14,615 nucleotides of DNA from Methylophaga sp. (GCF_030651745.1 NZ_JAUSCC010000029.1:1-14615); one strand, 5' to 3'; positions 1 through 7,355 are shown, counted from the stretch's first letter. A program made the numbers and translations. The notes: generated from the sequence alone by a model not told the origin.

Positions 1-94
1 TGGCTTGATTTATCCGGCCAATTATAGAGATAAATGGTCGGCAATGGTAACGTAGTCATCTTTGTTTAACTTAACAGACTGAATCTGGAACCCC
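1..94. promoter_or_regulatory. ilvA leader with a minus-strand sigma-70-like promoter candidate
   Basis: No coding region is evident here. On the minus strand a perfect TATAAT lies at 21-26, with TTACCA at 45-50 and an 18-bp spacer. This would drive a divergent gene beyond the left edge. In Pseudomonas ilvA lies next to rpiA, so rpiA is a reasonable guess for that neighbour, but nothing in the window shows it. I found no convincing + strand promoter for ilvA. Only a weak Shine-Dalgarno-like CTGGAA precedes its ATG. Confidence 0.3.
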
Positions 95-1609
95 ATGCTC
101 ACAGGCTATGTAGAAAAAATCCTCAAAGCGCGCGTTTATGATGTCGCTATCGAAACACCTTTGGATTTAATGCCAAGATTATCCAAGCGACTGGATAATC
201 AGATTCTGATTAAGCGTGAAGACTTACAGTCGGTGTTTTCCTTTAAGTTGCGTGGCGCTTATAACCGGATGAGCCATTTGACTGAAGCCGAGCGAAAGCA
301 GGGCGTAGTCGCCGCTTCAGCAGGTAATCATGCGCAAGGCGTTGCATTGGCAGCCAATAAAATGGGTATTTCGGCAATGATCGTCATGCCGATTACCACT
401 CCACCTATTAAGGTCGAAGCGGTTCGCATGCTGGGTGCTGATATTACCCTGCATGGCAACAGTTACGACGAAGCCTTTGATTTTGCCCAGCAGGTTTCTA
501 TCGACCAAGGCCGGGTGTTTATTCATCCTTATGATGATCCTTTAGTGATCGCCGGGCAGGGCACCATTGCGATGGAGATCATGCGCCAGCACCCGGATCC
601 GGTATACGCAGTATTTATTCCGGTAGGTGGCGGCGGCTTGCTCGCCGGAATGGCAGCTTATATCAAAGCAATATGGCCGGAAATTAAGATTATTGCTGTT
701 GAACCAGCTGATGCGGCCAGCCTTAAGGCTGCTCTGGATGCAGGGGAGCGGGTCAAACTGGATCAGGTTGGTTTGTTTGCCGATGGTACAGCGGTCAGAC
801 AGGTTGGCGAAGAGCCGTTTCGTATTGCACAAAAGACGGTCGATCATGTGGTCACCGTGGAAACAGATGAAATTTGCGCCGCGATAATGGATGTGTTTGA
901 CGACACCCGCTCGATAGCTGAACCGTCGGGTGCTCTGTCGATTGCCGGTGCTAAAAAATATATCCAGCAAAATGGTTTACGTAACAAAACCATGGTGGTT
1001 ATCAACAGTGGCGCGAATATGAATTTCGATCGGCTTCGTCATGTGGCTGAACGGGCGGAAATTGGTGAACGTCGGGAAGTGTTGTTTGCCGCAACCATTG
1101 ATGAACAGCCGGGCAGTTTCCAACGGTTCTGCAAAGCTTTGGCCGATCGCGGTATTACCGAATTCAATTATCGTTATGCGGATAAACAGCAAGCACAGGT
1201 GTTTGTTGGTGTGAGAATGTCGGGCCGTGACGAAGAGCGGCAGATTCTGTTTGAGAATCTGACTCAGGCGGGTTATCAGTGGATTGATTTCAGCGATAAC
1301 GAAATGGCTAAATTACATGTTCGTTATATGGTTGGCGGACATGCACCGCAAGCTGAGAATGAGCGTTTGATTCGCTTTGAGTTTCCGGAACGTCCTGGCG
1401 CCTTATTACGTTTTCTGACGCATATCGGACAACGCTGGAATATCAGCCTGTTTCATTACCGTAATCATGGTGCTGCCTATGGCAGGGTGCTGGTGGGTAT
1501 CCAGGTAACGCCTGAATTCAATGAAGAATTTCAGGCGTTTCTGGATAATCTCGGCTATGTCTACTGGCTGGAGACGGATAACCCGGCTTATGATTTATTT
1601 TTAAAGTGA
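95..1609 (+). CDS. ilvA: Biosynthetic threonine ammonia-lyase (threonine deaminase)
   Basis: This is the PLP enzyme that converts L-threonine to 2-oxobutanoate and ammonia, the first committed step of isoleucine synthesis in the cytoplasm. The protein has 504 residues, close to the 514 of E. coli IlvA. The catalytic fold-type II core covers about residues 1-320. K51 in SFKLRGAY is the expected Schiff-base lysine, SAGNHAQG lies at 75-82, and the glycine loop PVGGGGLLAG (177-186) would hold the cofactor phosphate. Two ACT-like regulatory domains follow, at about 325-415 and 420-504. They mark the long, isoleucine-feedback-regulated form rather than the short catabolic one. An in-frame stop at 80-82 makes the ATG at 95 the first possible ATG start, and the N-terminus aligns with the family. 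The stop codon abuts the stop of the convergent SIMPL gene. Confidence 0.96.
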   Translation: MLTGYVEKILKARVYDVAIETPLDLMPRLSKRLDNQILIKREDLQSVFSFKLRGAYNRMSHLTEAERKQGVVAASAGNHAQGVALAANKMGISAMIVMPITTPPIKVEAVRMLGADITLHGNSYDEAFDFAQQVSIDQGRVFIHPYDDPLVIAGQGTIAMEIMRQHPDPVYAVFIPVGGGGLLAGMAAYIKAIWPEIKIIAVEPADAASLKAALDAGERVKLDQVGLFADGTAVRQVGEEPFRIAQKTVDHVVTVETDEICAAIMDVFDDTRSIAEPSGALSIAGAKKYIQQNGLRNKTMVVINSGANMNFDRLRHVAERAEIGERREVLFAATIDEQPGSFQRFCKALADRGITEFNYRYADKQQAQVFVGVRMSGRDEERQILFENLTQAGYQWIDFSDNEMAKLHVRYMVGGHAPQAENERLIRFEFPERPGALLRFLTHIGQRWNISLFHYRNHGAAYGRVLVGIQVTPEFNEEFQAFLDNLGYVYWLETDNPAYDLFLK

Positions 1610-2320
1610 TTAATTGGTTACAGTAGTAGTGTCGCTGATTAATTGAATCTGACCATGAACATCAACAGAGACTTTATTGCTGCCCGCTTCAAGGGCAGCA
1701 GGCGCACTTTTGCTGCTCATATCGGCTGACATCATCATTTGGCTTTCCATGCGATATACCGGGGCATAACCACTGGTGTTTACCGACATATTCACCAGCC
1801 GGTAACCGGGTTCATTGAACTGTTGCTGCACTAACGATGCTTTATCACGAAACTTACTGATAGCCTGCTGCATTAATTCATTTTGCGTAGATTCGATTAA
1901 AGCATCGGACAGCGAAAATTCAATCGATTGCACCGTACCTAATGCTTGCACCTCACCCAGTAATTCACTCATTTGAGTGAAATCATGGCTATGTAAACGG
2001 ATTTGTTGGCTGACCTGCCAGGAGACGATCTGACTGTCTTTATACATCGGACGGGTTTGATAACCGGTTGTTTGAGATTTTACTGAAGCAAAGGCTTTGA
2101 TTTTTTCGAGCAATTGGTTGCTGCGCTGATTGACCTGTTGGCCTAATTTAGTCGGATCAGTACCATTGAGCATGACCTGTATCACGCTGGTTACTTGATC
2201 ATTAGCCACTTCTGTTGACGCTGTTGCATTGAGGTTGATTAGGTTAAAGTTCAATTCAGTTTCAGCCGTCGCATTGGCTGAAAACAACAGCAGTGCTATA
2301 ACAAAAAAGGTGTTTTTCAT
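1610..2320 (-). CDS. Secreted SIMPL-domain (DUF541) protein
   Basis: The product has 236 residues. A clear signal peptide (short basic start, hydrophobic run FFVIALLLF, then ANATA before ETEL) predicts cleavage after residue 19 and export to the periplasm. The mature part, about residues 22-230, has the features of the SIMPL/DUF541 family: a long helix-rich stretch with repeated Gln and Val, a YQTRPMY-type strand, and a C-terminal region with YAPVYRMES. SIMPL proteins are periplasmic or outer-membrane associated and mostly of unknown role. Some members affect stress tolerance, and no substrate can be named here. AGGA (minus strand, 2331-2334) lies ten bases before the ATG and supports this start. 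The gene diverges from pgl and converges on ilvA with no bases between the two stop codons. The family assignment rests on overall pattern, so it is good but not certain. Confidence 0.75.
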   Translation of the reverse strand: MKNTFFVIALLLFSANATAETELNFNLINLNATASTEVANDQVTSVIQVMLNGTDPTKLGQQVNQRSNQLLEKIKAFASVKSQTTGYQTRPMYKDSQIVSWQVSQQIRLHSHDFTQMSELLGEVQALGTVQSIEFSLSDALIESTQNELMQQAISKFRDKASLVQQQFNEPGYRLVNMSVNTSGYAPVYRMESQMMMSADMSSKSAPAALEAGSNKVSVDVHGQIQLISDTTTVTN

Positions 2321-2457
2321 ACTTTTTGATTCCTGTGAGAGAAAACGATCGTTGAGTTTGGCTTGCTGTCAGCGCAGCATGGTTGCTAAATTAACAGGAT
2401 TTGACTGACACTGTCAGCGGATTACCGCACAAAATTATTTTAACGTTGAGGATAGAC
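2321..2457. promoter_or_regulatory. Divergent SIMPL/pgl intergenic region with two palindromes and a direct repeat
   Basis: This 137-bp region lies between divergent genes. It contains a perfect 10-bp palindrome AACGATCGTT (2344-2353) and a perfect 13-bp palindrome CTGACACTGTCAG (2405-2417). A 9-bp direct repeat, CTGTCAGCG, occurs at 2366-2374 and 2411-2419, and its second copy overlaps the 13-bp palindrome. A weak + strand promoter candidate is TTGCTG (2363-2368) with CTAAAT (2386-2391) at 17-bp spacing. These could be operator elements. They do not resemble the HexR consensus that controls sugar genes in many gammaproteobacteria. Confidence 0.35.
2448..2452 (+). promoter_or_regulatory. Ribosome binding site that fixes the pgl start
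   Basis: GAGGA lies five bases before the ATG at 2458. It favours that start over an in-frame TTG at 2401, which would add 19 residues unlike any part of the family and would run through the palindromic intergenic region. Confidence 0.8.
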
Positions 2458-3168
2458 ATGAAAGCTGTACAAAAAATTCTGCCTGATTCAGAGCGCCTGA
2501 TTGAAGCTGCTGCCGAACATTTCGTCGTGACTGCACGCTCTGCTATTGCAAAACGAGGCGTCTTTTATGTTGCTTTGGCAGGTGGGTCGACTCCTAAAGG
2601 TTTATATCAAAAACTCGCAACATCGCCTTACGTAGAGCAAATTGACTGGGCAAGGGTGCATATCTTTTTTGGCGATGAGCGTTGTGTACCGGCAACGCAT
2701 GATGACAGTAATTTCAAAATGGCCAGACTGGCGATGCTCGATCATTTACCCATCCCCGCAGAAAATGTGCATCGCATGCCAACCGAAAGTGGCGATGCTG
2801 CTGAAGTCGCCAGTCGCTACGAGGCGACCATCAAATTGGTTATGGAAGATAAACCTTTTGATTTGGTGTTGTTAGGCTTAGGTCCGGATGGCCACATTGC
2901 GTCACTGTTTCCTGAAACTCCGGCACTTGAGGTAACCGATACGTTAACCGCCAGTTTGTTTGTAGAAAAATTTCAATCCTGGCGCGTGACATTGACTTAC
3001 CCAGTCATTAATTCCGCCCGGCAGGTCATTGTATTTATTGCCGGTGAGTCCAAAGCGGAAATTGTCAGAGATATCACTTCCGAATCAGTAAGTGGATTAC
3101 CGGTACAACGGCTCGCGCCAACAGGTGATTACTACTGGTTTATGGATGAAGCAGCCGCAGCGAAATAA
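2458..3168 (+). CDS. pgl: 6-phosphogluconolactonase (DevB/Pgl type)
   Basis: The enzyme hydrolyses 6-phospho-D-glucono-1,5-lactone to 6-phosphogluconate, the second step of the oxidative pentose phosphate branch, in the cytoplasm. The protein has 236 residues, the usual size for this glucosamine-6-phosphate isomerase-like family. Visible motifs are ALAGGSTPKGLY (39-50) near the phosphate site, FFGDERCVP (70-78), and LGPDGHIASLFP (141-152) carrying the expected catalytic acid and histidine. The start at 2458 is chosen for its GAGGA site. The stop is two bases before glk, so the two genes are almost certainly co-transcribed. In a methylotroph using the ribulose monophosphate cycle, this step would belong to the dissimilatory oxidation of glucose 6-phosphate. 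That role depends on the organism guess. Confidence 0.93.
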   Translation: MKAVQKILPDSERLIEAAAEHFVVTARSAIAKRGVFYVALAGGSTPKGLYQKLATSPYVEQIDWARVHIFFGDERCVPATHDDSNFKMARLAMLDHLPIPAENVHRMPTESGDAAEVASRYEATIKLVMEDKPFDLVLLGLGPDGHIASLFPETPALEVTDTLTASLFVEKFQSWRVTLTYPVINSARQVIVFIAGESKAEIVRDITSESVSGLPVQRLAPTGDYYWFMDEAAAAK

Positions 3169-3170
3169 TT

Positions 3171-4139
3171 ATGAAAACGTTGTTAGCGGCTGACATCGGT
3201 GGTACCAAAACGTTATTGCAATTGAGCTATTCCGATGGCGAAGTCATAGCGCAACAACGTTTTGACAATAATGCTTTTGCGGATTTTGAACGTCTGCTGA
3301 CAACATTTTTATCATCAATACCGGCTAATATTTTTCCTGTAACAAGTGCCTGTTTTGCCATTGCAGCACCGATAACTGGCCGACGCGTTCAATTAACCAA
3401 TCTTCCCTGGATAATTGATGCCGACAAACTTTTAGCTGATTTTCCGATTGCCGAGCTTGAATTAGTCAATGATTTTGCAGCGGTAGGTCATGGTATTGGC
3501 GAATTGGCTGAGCAAGATTTAATTGTCTTGCAGCAAGGTGAGCCACAGGCCAAATCATTAAGAGCCGTTATCGGAGCGGGAACAGGGTTGGGACAAGCCA
3601 TAATGTCACCTATCCATAAAGGCTGGCGGGTCTGGTCAACTCAAGGTGGTCATACTGATTTTGCTCCACTGGATCAAGCACAGCAACCGTTACTGACTAA
3701 GTTGTTGGCGCAATTTGAACATGTCTCGTATGAGCGGGTATTGTCGGGATCAGGTTTAGTCATGCTCTATCAGTTTATGGCGGAGCAGCAAGGAATAATT
3801 AGTGACAATACCTTATCTGCTGAGCAGATAAGTGAACAGGCGATGCTGCATGCTGAACCGTTGGCGGTAAAAGTCATGCAACTGTTTATAGAGATTTACG
3901 GTGCTCAGGCCGGTAATCTGGCGCTGACGACATTACCCAGAGCCGGGCTTTTTATTGCCGGCGGTATTGCAACCAAAAATTTAGCGTTATTTGAACAAGA
4001 CCATTTTATGCAATCTTTCCTCGCAAAAGGACGGATGAGAGAGGTATTGGAGCAAATTCCAGTCTACCTCATCAATAATCCTGAGGTAGGACTGATAGGA
4101 GCACGTCTGTTGGCTCAAAAAGCGTTGTATAATGTCTAA
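3171..4139 (+). CDS. glk: Glucokinase (Glk family, non-ROK)
   Basis: The enzyme phosphorylates glucose with ATP to glucose 6-phosphate. The 322-residue protein aligns along its length with E. coli Glk (321 residues). Visible elements are the phosphate-1 motif DIGGTKT (8-14), AIAAPITG (63-70), the catalytic-base motif NDFAAVGHG (100-108) with D101, the phosphate-2 loop GAGTGLG (135-141), YERVLSGSGL (187-196) and IAGGIA near the end. Q158 stands where E. coli Glk has Glu157, a glucose ligand, and the codon is CAA. The other ligands N100, D101, H161 and E188 are kept. No clear Shine-Dalgarno site precedes the ATG, and with only two bases after the pgl stop, translational coupling is likely. The end overlaps apaG by eight bases. 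Function as a glucokinase is likely, but the Gln makes substrate affinity an open question. Confidence 0.88.
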   Translation: MKTLLAADIGGTKTLLQLSYSDGEVIAQQRFDNNAFADFERLLTTFLSSIPANIFPVTSACFAIAAPITGRRVQLTNLPWIIDADKLLADFPIAELELVNDFAAVGHGIGELAEQDLIVLQQGEPQAKSLRAVIGAGTGLGQAIMSPIHKGWRVWSTQGGHTDFAPLDQAQQPLLTKLLAQFEHVSYERVLSGSGLVMLYQFMAEQQGIISDNTLSAEQISEQAMLHAEPLAVKVMQLFIEIYGAQAGNLALTTLPRAGLFIAGGIATKNLALFEQDHFMQSFLAKGRMREVLEQIPVYLINNPEVGLIGARLLAQKALYNV

Positions 4140-4521
4140 CATGACGGATAAAAATAATCACATTCTGGTTAATGTAGAAACCACCTATCTGGATCACGAA
4201 TCTGATCCGGCAAAGGCAAGGTATCTTTTTGCCTATACCATCACCATTACCAATGAAGGCGACACGCCTGCAAGACTATTGTCACGCTATTGGAAAATTA
4301 CCGGTGGAGATGGTCATGAGCAAGAAGTGGAAGGTGATGGTGTTGTTGGACAACATCCTTATTTAGCTCCGACTGAGACTTTTACCTATACCAGTGCAGC
4401 TATGCTGGATACACCTGTCGGCATGATGCAAGGTCATTACAATATGATGGATGATAACGGCAGTCGTTTTGCTGTTGATATACCGGCATTTACCTTGGCA
4501 GCACCACAAAAGTTACATTGA
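4132..4521 (+). CDS. apaG: ApaG domain protein
   Basis: The 129-residue protein matches ApaG (125 residues in E. coli) almost end to end: FAYTITITNEG (33-43), the SRYWKIT strand, EVEGDGVVG, the YTS segment, and GMMQGHYNMMDDNG followed by a short beta end. ApaG is a fibronectin-III-like all-beta cytoplasmic protein. It was linked to cobalt resistance and magnesium efflux phenotypes in Salmonella, and its biochemical role is still unclear. The ATG at 4132 overlaps the glk stop by eight bases. A second in-frame ATG at 4141 would give 126 residues without overlap, and no ribosome binding site decides between them. In enterobacteria apaG sits with rsmA and apaH. Here it is the third gene of pgl-glk-apaG. 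Confidence 0.93.
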   Translation: MSNMTDKNNHILVNVETTYLDHESDPAKARYLFAYTITITNEGDTPARLLSRYWKITGGDGHEQEVEGDGVVGQHPYLAPTETFTYTSAAMLDTPVGMMQGHYNMMDDNGSRFAVDIPAFTLAAPQKLH

Positions 4522-4532
4522 AAATCGCTGCT

Positions 4533-5393
4533 TTATAAGCACTTTCCAACTGAACCCGTTGCGCAAATACGCCCGTCAATCCAGATAGCTTTATCCAATA
4601 TAGCGTTTTGCAATTCACTGCCGCCCAATTTGGCATCCCGCAAATTAGCAAAGCTCAAATCACTGTAGGTTAAATTGCTGTAAGACAAATCGGCTTGTTG
4701 CAGATTTGCGCCTTTCAAATTGCTGCCTTGCAGATTGGCATAACTCAGATTAGTCAGCTGGAGATCGGCATAACTCAAATCAGCTTCATGCAAATCACTG
4801 TTCATCATGTTTGACATTGCCAGTGCGCTGTTACGCAGATTTGCTTTTGTCATGTTAACCGAAGAAATATTCATGCCGGGTTTCAGACAATTTTCCCAAT
4901 TTACTTCTGGCGCTGGAGCACTGTCACAATCTGCATCCGAAAGCGTTGAGGGGGTAGGGAATAAAAAAGCGCTGACAAATATGCCGATTAAAATCAAAGC
5001 AATAATCAATATTGGCCAGAAACGGGCGGGACGTTCTGGTTTAAGCCTTTGCAATAATTCACTACGTTGCTGACGTTGTTGAATTAAAAATTCGGGTTCC
5101 TGCTTACGTCGTTGTTCCCGGCGCATTTCACGTTCGGCTTCTGTCAGTGGCTGATCATTGCGCCGATCAAAGCCATCACGCTCATCAATAGTCAATGGTG
5201 GGGGAATGATGGGCTCGACAACTTCCTGTTCAAGAATCTCACTTAATGGTTGCCAATGCTGTTGGTCAGCACTAATCTCGGTTTGAGGATTAATTCTGCC
5301 CAATTGCAGATTACTTTTCAGCAAAGCCATAGTGAATGGACCATTAACGGTCTTATTCTGGCGGGTGTACCATTTTGTACTGAATTTTTTCAT
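4533..5393 (-). CDS. GYF_2-like / single-pass membrane / pentapeptide-repeat protein
   Basis: The 286-residue product has no function I recognise. Residues 7-54 (WYTRQNKTVNGPF, then QHWQPLSEI) resemble a GYF_2/DUF4339 domain, usually a cytoplasmic peptide-binding module. Residues 84-124 are charged and helix-prone, rich in Arg, Glu and Gln. One membrane segment spans about 125-146, and the basic stretch before it (KPERPAR) puts the N-terminus inside. The rest should lie outside. It is a run of about 18 pentapeptide repeats (about 176-268) of the A(D/N)LXX type, such as ADLSY, ANLQG and ADLSY, which should fold as a right-handed quadrilateral beta helix. Four cysteines flank it (C156, C169, C277, C285) and could form disulfides outside the membrane. 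No good ribosome binding site precedes the ATG. The gene ends 11 bases from apaG (convergent) and starts 63 bases from fliK (divergent). Confidence 0.82.
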   Translation of the reverse strand: MKKFSTKWYTRQNKTVNGPFTMALLKSNLQLGRINPQTEISADQQHWQPLSEILEQEVVEPIIPPPLTIDERDGFDRRNDQPLTEAEREMRREQRRKQEPEFLIQQRQQRSELLQRLKPERPARFWPILIIALILIGIFVSAFLFPTPSTLSDADCDSAPAPEVNWENCLKPGMNISSVNMTKANLRNSALAMSNMMNSDLHEADLSYADLQLTNLSYANLQGSNLKGANLQQADLSYSNLTYSDLSFANLRDAKLGGSELQNAILDKAIWIDGRICATGSVGKCL

Positions 5394-5456
5394 TGGCCGG
5401 TCTTTGGCAGCAAGTTGGTTGTTATACTAGCATTGTGTTTAACGCTGGGTGAATTC
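5394..5456. promoter_or_regulatory. Compact divergent promoter region for fliK and the pentapeptide gene
   Basis: On the + strand TATACT at 5423-5428 is preceded by TG plus one base (5420-5422), which makes an extended -10 element for fliK. No good -35 box is seen. On the minus strand the same bases read TATAAC, so both divergent genes may use overlapping -10 elements. Transcripts on the + side would have a leader of only about 20 bases before the ATG at 5457. GGGTG just upstream of that ATG may serve as its ribosome binding site. Confidence 0.45.
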
Positions 5457-7025
5457 ATGCAAATACCTCAGACCTCACAGGCTGCTCAGGTCACTGTAAG
5501 TGGTTCGGTAAGTCCAACGTTGGCGTTATCGCCCGGACAAATTGCGCAAGCTGTGGTGGTATCGTCAGGTAAAGCTGGCGAAAATGTCGATATTCAGTTG
5601 GCTGGAAAGGTGGTTACCATTCAGGCTGGCGTCGATTTACAGCGAGGTCAGACTATCGAATTGCAGCGAACCGATACTGGTGATAAAGCGGCTTTTAAAT
5701 TGGTCTCCGTAGCTGCAATTCCACCAGTTTTAACTGACTTTCGGCCGGGTCAAACGTTACTTGCCGAAGTTATAAAGATGTTGCCTCAGCAATCTATCCT
5801 GCTGGCACTGCAGCAAACTGGAAAATTACCTGTTCCATTGGAATTGGATGTCAGCAGATTGAGTTCCAGTTTCAAACCTGGCCAACAACTTTTAGTACAA
5901 ATTCTCAGTAGCTCACCTTTAAATGTCTCGTTACAGAATCCGAGTCTGAATGTTGCAGAAACCCTCAATTCTCAACAGCGTCGATTATTACCGCTGGTTT
6001 TAGCACAACCCCCGCAATTACAAAATGTGATTAATGCATTACCGGAATTGAAATCGATGGTGCCGGTGCAAAATGCGGTCAGCCAGATGTGGCAAAACAT
6101 CCGCGAGCTACAATCCGTCCAACAACCAGCCAATTTGCTGCAAGCTATTCAACAGTCTGGTGTGTTTCTGGAGCGTCAATTGCTGCAGCCGAATCCTCAA
6201 ATAAACGGTGATTTTAAGGCCAACTTACTGAAGCTGGCTGCGGCGCTGGAAGGGCAAATCCGCCAGACAGCTAATGGTCAAATAAATGCTCAGAACCTTC
6301 CGGTCGAAATTCGTACGGCATTGATAAATTTACTTAATCAGCCAGCGGCATTGCAGCAACTTCCATCACATATTACCAATGCACTTTTGGCAAGTGGTCA
6401 GACTCCCGCGCAGCTATTGACCATGTTGCTCGCCGGACAGACACCCACTGGTACAGCGGCTAACAGTCAACAAGCCCTAACGGCGCAGAATATAACCACC
6501 CAGCAAATTGCTCAGAATGCTCAATTGCAGGCTGGAGTAAATGATTTAGCGAGATTGCAGATTTTACTTCGAGAAGTAGAAACAGCTATCGCCAGGGTGC
6601 AAATGAACCAACTGACTATGGTCAGAGAAGCAGATAATCCCGCGCAACCGCAAGTATGGTTGATGGATGTGCCGCTGCGTGACAGACAACAACTGCAGTG
6701 GATGCAATTACAACTACAAAAAGGGTCAAAGCAAGATTCGGATGCTGAGGAACAGTGGCAAGTCACGCTTAATCTGGAAACTCAAAACCTGGGTAAATTG
6801 CGTGCTTCTATTGGTTTGCAGGCAACCATGGTCAGTGTTTCCTTAACCGCTGAGGATCCAAAAGCCGTGGCTTTACTGGAACAGAATATTGATATCCTGC
6901 AGCAGAAATTATCCGCACTGAATTTACAAGTGCGTCAATTAAGTTGTCATTGCGCTCCGGTTGAGTGGTTAACACCGGTTGCACAGAGTTCTCAGACAGA
7001 TGCTTTATTGGATATCTCTGTATGA
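5457..7025 (+). CDS. fliK: Flagellar hook-length control protein FliK
   Basis: FliK acts as the exported ruler that measures the hook. It makes the type III export gate component FlhB switch from rod/hook to filament substrates. The 522-residue protein is Gln- and Leu-rich and low in cysteine until its end. The conserved C-terminal Flg_hook domain covers about 425-505, with the LNLETQNLGKL segment (438-448) and a following beta-helix pattern (VSVSLTAEDPKAVALLEQN). This domain would touch FlhB. The long Gln-rich middle is the variable ruler part. The reading frame is open back to 5250, but that would overlap 48 codons of the divergent gene, so the ATG at 5457 is preferred. The stop overlaps the next start as ATGA. 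Assignment rests on the C-terminal domain and on the FlhB-like neighbour. Confidence 0.88.
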   Translation: MQIPQTSQAAQVTVSGSVSPTLALSPGQIAQAVVVSSGKAGENVDIQLAGKVVTIQAGVDLQRGQTIELQRTDTGDKAAFKLVSVAAIPPVLTDFRPGQTLLAEVIKMLPQQSILLALQQTGKLPVPLELDVSRLSSSFKPGQQLLVQILSSSPLNVSLQNPSLNVAETLNSQQRRLLPLVLAQPPQLQNVINALPELKSMVPVQNAVSQMWQNIRELQSVQQPANLLQAIQQSGVFLERQLLQPNPQINGDFKANLLKLAAALEGQIRQTANGQINAQNLPVEIRTALINLLNQPAALQQLPSHITNALLASGQTPAQLLTMLLAGQTPTGTAANSQQALTAQNITTQQIAQNAQLQAGVNDLARLQILLREVETAIARVQMNQLTMVREADNPAQPQVWLMDVPLRDRQQLQWMQLQLQKGSKQDSDAEEQWQVTLNLETQNLGKLRASIGLQATMVSVSLTAEDPKAVALLEQNIDILQQKLSALNLQVRQLSCHCAPVEWLTPVAQSSQTDALLDISV

Positions 7026-7300
7026 AACAACAGGATCAGCCATTACGTGCGATTGCACTGCATTATGATGGGGATAATGCGCCAACGGTGACGGCAAGTG
7101 GTGAAGGTGACATCGCCGCAGAAATTATCCGTATTGCCAAGCAACATAATATTCCATTACGTGAAGATGCGGCATTGGCTGACATGCTTAAAGATATGCA
7201 ATTAGGTGAAGCGATACCCGAAGCGTTGTATCGGGTTATCGCAGAAGTGATTGCTTATGCTTATATTGTTTCAGGAAAGTTTCCTAAGGATAAAGGTTAA
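7022..7300 (+). CDS. Small FlhB C-terminal-domain homologue (export switch family)
   Basis: The 92-residue protein corresponds to the cytoplasmic C-terminal half of FlhB, downstream of its autocleavage site: AIALHYDGDN (10-19), IIRIAKQHNIPLREDAALAD (35-54), GEAIPEALYRVIAEVIAYAY (62-81). It has no membrane segments and no NPTH cleavage motif, so it starts about where the FlhB-CC fragment begins. Homologues are found beside fliK in many bacteria. In Helicobacter pylori the similar FlhX can stand in for the FlhB C-terminal fragment. It is co-translated with fliK through a four-base ATGA overlap. A longer reading from 6965 would run deep into fliK and is not supported. It may bind FliK or export substrates, but the exact role here is unknown. 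Confidence 0.88.
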   Translation: MKQQDQPLRAIALHYDGDNAPTVTASGEGDIAAEIIRIAKQHNIPLREDAALADMLKDMQLGEAIPEALYRVIAEVIAYAYIVSGKFPKDKG

Positions 7301-7355
7301 ATTCCTGTGCGGATTATCTTGCGTTAAACCAGTATTGGCGTGTTTACGGCAGTTT

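Noticed and set aside
542..970. 142-residue frame antisense to ilvA
   Set aside because: It is a shadow of a well-conserved gene, with Cys- and His-rich noise composition.
2401..2457. TTG start extending pgl by 19 residues
   Set aside because: The added residues do not fit the family, and GAGGA marks the ATG at 2458.
4529..4541. Possible terminator TGCTT-TAT-AAGCA between apaG and the pentapeptide gene
   Set aside because: The stem is only five pairs, the loop is three bases, and no T-run follows on either strand.
4590..4870. Repetitive DNA resembling a tandem array
   Set aside because: The periodicity comes from the codons of the pentapeptide repeats. It is not a CRISPR or satellite repeat.
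5405..5419. Sigma-54-like TGGCAG...TTGG before fliK
   Set aside because: The spacing between the two elements is one base short, and the GC of the -12 box is missing.
5250..5456. N-terminal extension of fliK
   Set aside because: It would overlap 48 codons of the divergent pentapeptide gene. The ATG at 5457 has a GGGTG site and an upstream -10 element.
6965..7021. N-terminal extension of the FlhB-like gene
   Set aside because: It lies inside the fliK end, and the ATGA overlap at 7022 is a standard coupling arrangement.
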